A DNA stretch of 9,632 nucleotides from JBGPIT01 sp041485125. Its GTDB lineage: Bacteria; Desulfobacterota; Binatia; UTPRO1. The stretch is taken from NCBI GenBank assembly GCA_041485125.1, contig JBGPIT010000183.1:1-9632 (forward strand), written 5' to 3'. The notes beneath the pieces were generated by a model. It was not told where the DNA came from. It ran no database searches and was given only the letters and a program-made list of their open reading frames with translations. Numbering within the stretch: position 1 is the stretch's first letter; every line of letters starts with the position of its first letter. This document shows positions 6,668 to 9,632 of this stretch, piece by piece. Both the position numbers and the translations under genes were made by a program.

Positions 6668-7078
6668 TCAGGTGGTTGCGAGGCGTTCGATCTCGGCCCA
6701 TTGCGCGTCGGTGACCGGCATGACGGAAAGCCGCGGCTGCCGCGCCAGCACGAAGGTCGCGAGCGAGCGCCGCGCTTTCACCTCGGCGAGCGTCACCGGC
6801 CGGCGCAACCGTTTGCCGACGGCGACGTCGACGACCATCGCGCGCGCGTCGGACGACTTCGGGTCGGCATAGCCGTCGGCGGTCGCCTTCGCGGTGCCGA
6901 TCACCGCCTTCTCGTCGCCGGTGTGGTAGATGAAGATCGCATCGCCGCGACGGACGGCGCCGAGATGCTTCCGCGCGGCCGGGTTCTTCACCCCGTCCCA
7001 GGTCGTCGTGCCGTCACGCTCGAGCTGGTCGTACGAGTACGCGGTCGGTTCGGTCTTGAAGAGCCAGCGCTGCGCCAC
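6668..7078 (-). CDS. EVE domain-containing protein
   Basis: The 136-residue product is a single EVE domain, a PUA-like fold that binds modified bases in DNA or RNA. Canonical features are WLFKTEP (5-11), the YSYDQL segment (14-19), WDGVKNPAAR (27-36), GDAIFIYHTGDEKAVIG (45-61) with the Y51-H52 pocket, and the closing LARQPRLSVMPVTDAQW (111-127). Length matches stand-alone bacterial EVE proteins. No nuclease, helicase or other domain is fused, so a restriction role is not supported. The start codon is GTG at 7078-7076, preceded by GAGGAG five bases upstream; an ATG two bases earlier is out of frame. It is first in the operon with the acyl-CoA dehydrogenase and the cysteine-rich protein; I infer co-transcription but no functional link is known to me. 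Its nucleic-acid target cannot be read from sequence. Confidence 0.92.
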   Translation of the reverse strand: MAQRWLFKTEPTAYSYDQLERDGTTTWDGVKNPAARKHLGAVRRGDAIFIYHTGDEKAVIGTAKATADGYADPKSSDARAMVVDVAVGKRLRRPVTLAEVKARRSLATFVLARQPRLSVMPVTDAQWAEIERLATT

Positions 7079-7083
7079 ATCGT

Positions 7084-7089
7084 CTCCTC
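7084..7089 (-). promoter_or_regulatory. Ribosome binding site that supports a GTG start
   Basis: Minus-strand GAGGAG ends five bases before GTG (7078-7076) and only three before an out-of-frame ATG (7080-7078). The spacing favours the GTG, which is also the only one of the two in the EVE reading frame. Confidence 0.75.
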
Positions 7090-7130
7090 GGGTCGCCGCT
7101 GACCACCCCTCGGCGACCTCGCCAACCGTG

Positions 7131-7159
7131 CCAAATCACGGACGTGCGGGGCCCGTCAA
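7131..7159 (-). promoter_or_regulatory. Tentative promoter of the EVE operon
   Basis: In the 112-bp gap between the EVE and reductase genes, the minus strand has TTGACG (7159-7154), five of six to the sigma-70 -35 box. The position 17 bp further (7136-7131, ATTTGG) is a poor -10 box. The placement, about 50 bases before the GTG, is plausible; the call rests mostly on the -35 match. I see no clear terminator for the reductase gene in this gap. Confidence 0.25.
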
Positions 7160-7190
7160 ACGGATTGCCGCGCGGCGTCATCGGTTGCTC

Positions 7191-8147
7191 TCAGCGCGTG
7201 CGCACCCGGTTCGCCGGCTCGCCGCCGCTCAGCACGGCCGCCAGGTTCTCGGCGGCGAGCGTCGCCATGCGCGCCCGCGTCGCCGCCGTCGCGCTCGCGA
7301 TGTGCGGCGTCAAGACGACGTTCGGGAGCCTGTGCAGCGCCGGCGGCACGTGCGGCTCGCGCGCGAACACGTCGAGGCCGGCGCCGGCGATGCGACCGGC
7401 GCGGAGGGCGTCGACGAGCGCCGGCTCGTCGACGACGGCACCGCGGCTGGTGTTGACGAGAAACGCCGTCCGCTTCATGCGCGCGAGCTGGCGCGCCCCG
7501 ATGAGGTGCGTGGTCGCCGCGCTGAGCGGGAGGTGCAACGTGACGAAGTCGGCTGACGCGAGGAGCGTGTCGAGGTCGGTGAACTCCGCTCCGCCAGGCA
7601 CGCGCGCGAGCCGCCGCCGCTGCGTGTAGAGGACGCGCATGCCGAAGCCGCGCGCGCGGCGCGCAACCGCGCGGCCGATCCGGCCGAGGCCGACGATGCC
7701 GAGCGTCGCGCCGTGGACGTCGGTGCCGATGAGGAGGTCCGGCGTCCAGCCGCGCCAGGCTCCGGCGCGGATCATCCGGTCGCCTTCCGCGACCCGCCGC
7801 GCGCAGGCGAGGATCAGCGCGAAGGCGAGATCGGCGGAGGTCTCGGTGAGGACGTCCGGCGTGTTGGTGACGACGATGCCGCGCGCCGACGCCGCCGCGA
7901 GGTCGACGTTGTCGTAGCCGACGGCGCAGTTCGCGACCGCGCGCAGGCGCGGCGCTGCGGCGAGCAGCTCCGCGTCGATGCGCTCGGTGAGGAGGCAAAG
8001 CATGCCGTCGGCGTGGCGCACGCCGCGGAGCAGAGCGGAGCGCGGGATCGGCACGCGGCCCCTGTGGAGATCGACGACGGCGACCCGCCGCAGCAGCGCG
8101 AGCGCCGGCGGCGGGATCGGGCAGGTCACGAAGGCGCGGGGTTTCAC
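7191..8147 (-). CDS. gyaR: Glyoxylate/hydroxypyruvate reductase (2-hydroxyacid dehydrogenase, GyaR type)
   Basis: With a GTG start the product has 318 residues, the usual length for this family of soluble D-2-hydroxyacid dehydrogenases. It reduces glyoxylate to glycolate or hydroxypyruvate to D-glycerate. Substrate-domain motif NCAVGYDNVDL (73-83), the dinucleotide loop GLGRIG (153-158), and the catalytic triad R235 (NTSRGAVVDE), E264 (FAREP) and H282 (LTPHIASAT) are all in place. The stretch after the second Rossmann strand is TQRRR (175-179), basic rather than acidic, which suggests NADPH preference as in GRHPR-type enzymes. The start at 8147 has GGAAG five bases upstream and begins with the expected first beta strand (KPRAFVTCPIP); an in-frame ATG at 8267 would add 40 residues of low-complexity Arg/Ala-rich sequence and is not favoured. 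It is divergent from the aldehyde dehydrogenase. The exact substrate among close family members is not certain. Confidence 0.9.
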   Translation of the reverse strand: MKPRAFVTCPIPPPALALLRRVAVVDLHRGRVPIPRSALLRGVRHADGMLCLLTERIDAELLAAAPRLRAVANCAVGYDNVDLAAASARGIVVTNTPDVLTETSADLAFALILACARRVAEGDRMIRAGAWRGWTPDLLIGTDVHGATLGIVGLGRIGRAVARRARGFGMRVLYTQRRRLARVPGGAEFTDLDTLLASADFVTLHLPLSAATTHLIGARQLARMKRTAFLVNTSRGAVVDEPALVDALRAGRIAGAGLDVFAREPHVPPALHRLPNVVLTPHIASATAATRARMATLAAENLAAVLSGGEPANRVRTR

Positions 8148-8345
8148 CAGCGCTTCCGTAGCCGCGACACCCCGTACGCGTCCACCCCGGCCGGCCTCCG
8201 CGCGCGTCCTGACGCCTCCAGAAAACGCCCGAATCGACGCGGCGCGCGGCGGCAATCCTCGTTGCAATGGACAGTCGATTGCGCGAGAGTCCCGGCCAAT
8301 TCCACCGGCCGCGCGTCAGCGCGCAACGCAATAAGGAGAGCCACA
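8148..8345. promoter_or_regulatory. Divergent intergenic region, reductase / aldehyde dehydrogenase
   Basis: This 198-bp gap should contain both promoters. I cannot place convincing -35/-10 pairs. Near the dehydrogenase it holds several short inverted repeats: GCAAT/ATTGC (8264-8268 with 8278-8282), CGGCC/GGCCG (8293-8297 with 8307-8311) and the compact GCGCG-TCAG-CGCGC (8311-8324). These could be regulator sites or leader hairpins, though short GC-rich repeats also arise by chance here. Confidence 0.5.
8333..8338 (+). promoter_or_regulatory. Ribosome binding site of the aldehyde dehydrogenase gene
   Basis: AAGGAG lies seven bases before the ATG at 8346, near-consensus in sequence and spacing. 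It is embedded in an A-rich patch unlike the GC-rich surroundings, which should keep it unstructured and favour strong translation. Confidence 0.88.
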
Positions 8346-9632
8346 ATGCAGGAGTACAAGCTCTACATCGATGGGCAGTTCTGCGACGCGGAGGGGGGGC
8401 GGACGGCCGAGTCGATCAATCCGGCGACCGAGGCGCCGTGGGCGAAGATCGCACGCGCGAGCCTGAAGGACACCGAGCGCGCCATCACCGCCGCGCGCAA
8501 GGCCTTCGACGAGGGCCCGTGGCCGCGCATGAGCCAGGCCGAGCGCGCGAAGATCCTGAACCAGATCGCGTCCGGCCTCGAGGCGAAGAGCCAGGAGATC
8601 GCCGCCGTCGAGACGCAGGACTCCGGCGGCACGATCCGCAAGACCTCCGGCGACATGATGATGGGCGCCGCGCAGCTCAAATACTTCGCTGAGATGGCGG
8701 AGAAGGTTCCTCTCATGGAGGAGATCCACGTTCCGCAGTTCCCCGCGCAATCGACGAACTTCATTCAGCGCGAACCGATCGGCGTCTGCGGCCAGATCAT
8801 CCCGTGGAACTTCCCGCTCATGATGGCGGTGTGGAAGCTCGGCCCCGCGCTCGCGACCGGCAACACGATCGTCCTGAAGCCCGCGACCGACACGCCGTGC
8901 TCCGCCCTCGAGCTCGCCAAGATCATCGACGAGAGCGATCTGCCGAAAGGCGTCGTCAACGTCATCCACGGCAGCGGCGCCGAGTGCGGCGAGGCGATCT
9001 GCACCAGCCCGATGGTCGACAAGGTGGCGTTCACCGGCTCGACCGAGGTCGGCCGGCGCATCCAGCAGCTCGCCGCGTCGACGATCAAGAAGGTGACGCT
9101 CGAGCTCGGCGGCAAGTCCGCCAACATCATCCTCGACGACGCCGACCTCGAGATGGCCGTCGACGGCTCGCTCTTCGGCTGCTTCTTCCACCAGGGCCAG
9201 GCCTGCGAATCGGGAACGCGCCTCTTCGTCTCGGATCGGTTGTACGACGAGGTCGTCGGCCGCCTCGTCGAGCGTACCAAGACGCTCACGATCGGCGACC
9301 CGATGGACTTCGGCACCTCGCAGGGCCCGCTCATCTCGGCGCGCCAGCGCGAGACTGTGCTCGGGTACATCAAGGCCGGCATCGACGAGGGCGCGAAGGT
9401 CGCCGTCGGTGGCAGGAAGCCCGAGCATCTCTCCAAGGGTTACTACGTCGAGCCGACGATCCTCACCGACGTGAAGAACAACATGAAGGTCGCGCAAGAG
9501 GAGATCTTCGGCCCCGTCCTCGTCGCCATCCGTTACAAGAACATCGACGACGCCATCCGCATGGCGAACGACTCGATCTACGGCCTCGGCGGCGCGGTGT
9601 GGTCGAAGGACAAAGAGAAGGCGATGGTGGTC
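8346..9632 (+). CDS. Aldehyde dehydrogenase family protein (3' end beyond window)
   Basis: The reading frame is open from the ATG at 8346 to the right edge, giving 429 residues of an enzyme whose family is usually about 480-500 long, so some 60 residues are missing. It oxidises an aldehyde to its acid with NAD(P)+. Visible elements are the N-terminal LYIDGQF (6-12), IIPWNFP (151-157) with oxyanion residue N154, cofactor-binding LKPA (177-180) and FTGSTEVG (229-236), general base E253 in LELGGKS, nucleophile C287 in GQACESGTR, and EEIFGPV (385-391). The residues right after C287 (E-S) are not the common small/hydrophobic ones. The sequence fits the broad class of non-acylating, soluble ALDHs; the substrate cannot be named. 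The divergent neighbour is a glyoxylate-type reductase, which is compatible with C2 aldehyde metabolism but does not prove it. Confidence 0.93.
   Translation, partial: MQEYKLYIDGQFCDAEGGRTAESINPATEAPWAKIARASLKDTERAITAARKAFDEGPWPRMSQAERAKILNQIASGLEAKSQEIAAVETQDSGGTIRKTSGDMMMGAAQLKYFAEMAEKVPLMEEIHVPQFPAQSTNFIQREPIGVCGQIIPWNFPLMMAVWKLGPALATGNTIVLKPATDTPCSALELAKIIDESDLPKGVVNVIHGSGAECGEAICTSPMVDKVAFTGSTEVGRRIQQLAASTIKKVTLELGGKSANIILDDADLEMAVDGSLFGCFFHQGQACESGTRLFVSDRLYDEVVGRLVERTKTLTIGDPMDFGTSQGPLISARQRETVLGYIKAGIDEGAKVAVGGRKPEHLSKGYYVEPTILTDVKNNMKVAQEEIFGPVLVAIRYKNIDDAIRMANDSIYGLGGAVWSKDKEKAMVV

Noticed and set aside
4944..6872. Plus-strand open frame of 642 codons opposite the acyl-CoA dehydrogenase and EVE genes
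   Set aside because: It is antisense to two genes with intact catalytic and binding motifs; its product is Arg/Asp/Leu-rich with no domain. Long antisense frames are expected in GC-rich coding DNA.
7135..7157. Possible terminator in the reductase-EVE gap (short CACG-GA-CGTG repeat)
   Set aside because: The stem is only 4 bp and there is no T-run, so it does not qualify as an intrinsic terminator.
8148..8267. 40-residue N-terminal extension of the reductase from an upstream ATG
   Set aside because: The extension is Arg/Ala/Gly-rich and unrelated to the family; the GTG at 8147 has a ribosome site and starts at the first beta strand.
8316..9497. Minus-strand open frame of 393 codons opposite the aldehyde dehydrogenase
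   Set aside because: The opposite strand encodes a complete set of aldehyde dehydrogenase motifs with a strong ribosome site; the antisense product is low-complexity and featureless.
1..9632. CRISPR array, tRNA/rRNA, insertion sequence, phage or toxin-antitoxin/defence module
   Set aside because: No regularly spaced direct repeats, cloverleaf, transposase or integrase motifs were seen; the EVE protein alone, without a nuclease or methyltransferase, does not make a defence system.

Overview
The window is GC-rich, densely coded bacterial chromosome with nine-tenths or more of it protein coding. It holds eight genes on both strands and no RNA gene, mobile element, phage gene or CRISPR array that I can see. 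The style suggests a soil or groundwater Gram-negative of the deltaproteobacteria / Binatota type: high GC, a FadE/VLCAD-like acyl-CoA dehydrogenase, a B12-domain radical SAM protein, and a secreted protein with many cysteines in C-x-x-G-x-x-D-G-x-C style modules. That placement is inference from gene style, not from a marker gene.

Left part (1-3697): a two-gene minus-strand unit encodes a B12-binding-domain radical SAM enzyme (1255-2670) followed 17 bp later by a sulfotransferase-fold protein (23-1237). It is divergent from a family 2 glycosyltransferase (about 2795-3697). The shared 124-bp intergenic region carries a spaced inverted repeat and a short palindrome. The three activities together (glycosyl transfer, radical chemistry, sulfation) look like a small cell-surface glycan or lipid tailoring cassette; this is inferred from families and layout only.

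Middle (3694-7078): a minus-strand operon of a GTG-started EVE-domain protein, a 605-residue acyl-CoA dehydrogenase and a secreted protein with 22 cysteines. The last gene starts inside the stop of the dehydrogenase (ATGA overlap). Its own stop shares the palindrome CTAG with the stop of the convergent glycosyltransferase, so no room is left for a terminator.

Right part (7191-9632): a GyaR-type glyoxylate/hydroxypyruvate reductase on the minus strand, divergent from an NAD(P)-dependent aldehyde dehydrogenase that runs off the right edge. A 198-bp region between them holds several short inverted repeats. The pair could serve oxidation of small aldehydes and 2-hydroxyacid/glyoxylate metabolism.

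I did not find a convincing undescribed defence or mobile system. The least explained items are the secreted cysteine-rich protein coupled to a beta-oxidation gene, the sulfotransferase-fold protein lacking the usual phosphosulfate-binding lysine, and the operator-like repeats between the radical SAM and glycosyltransferase genes.
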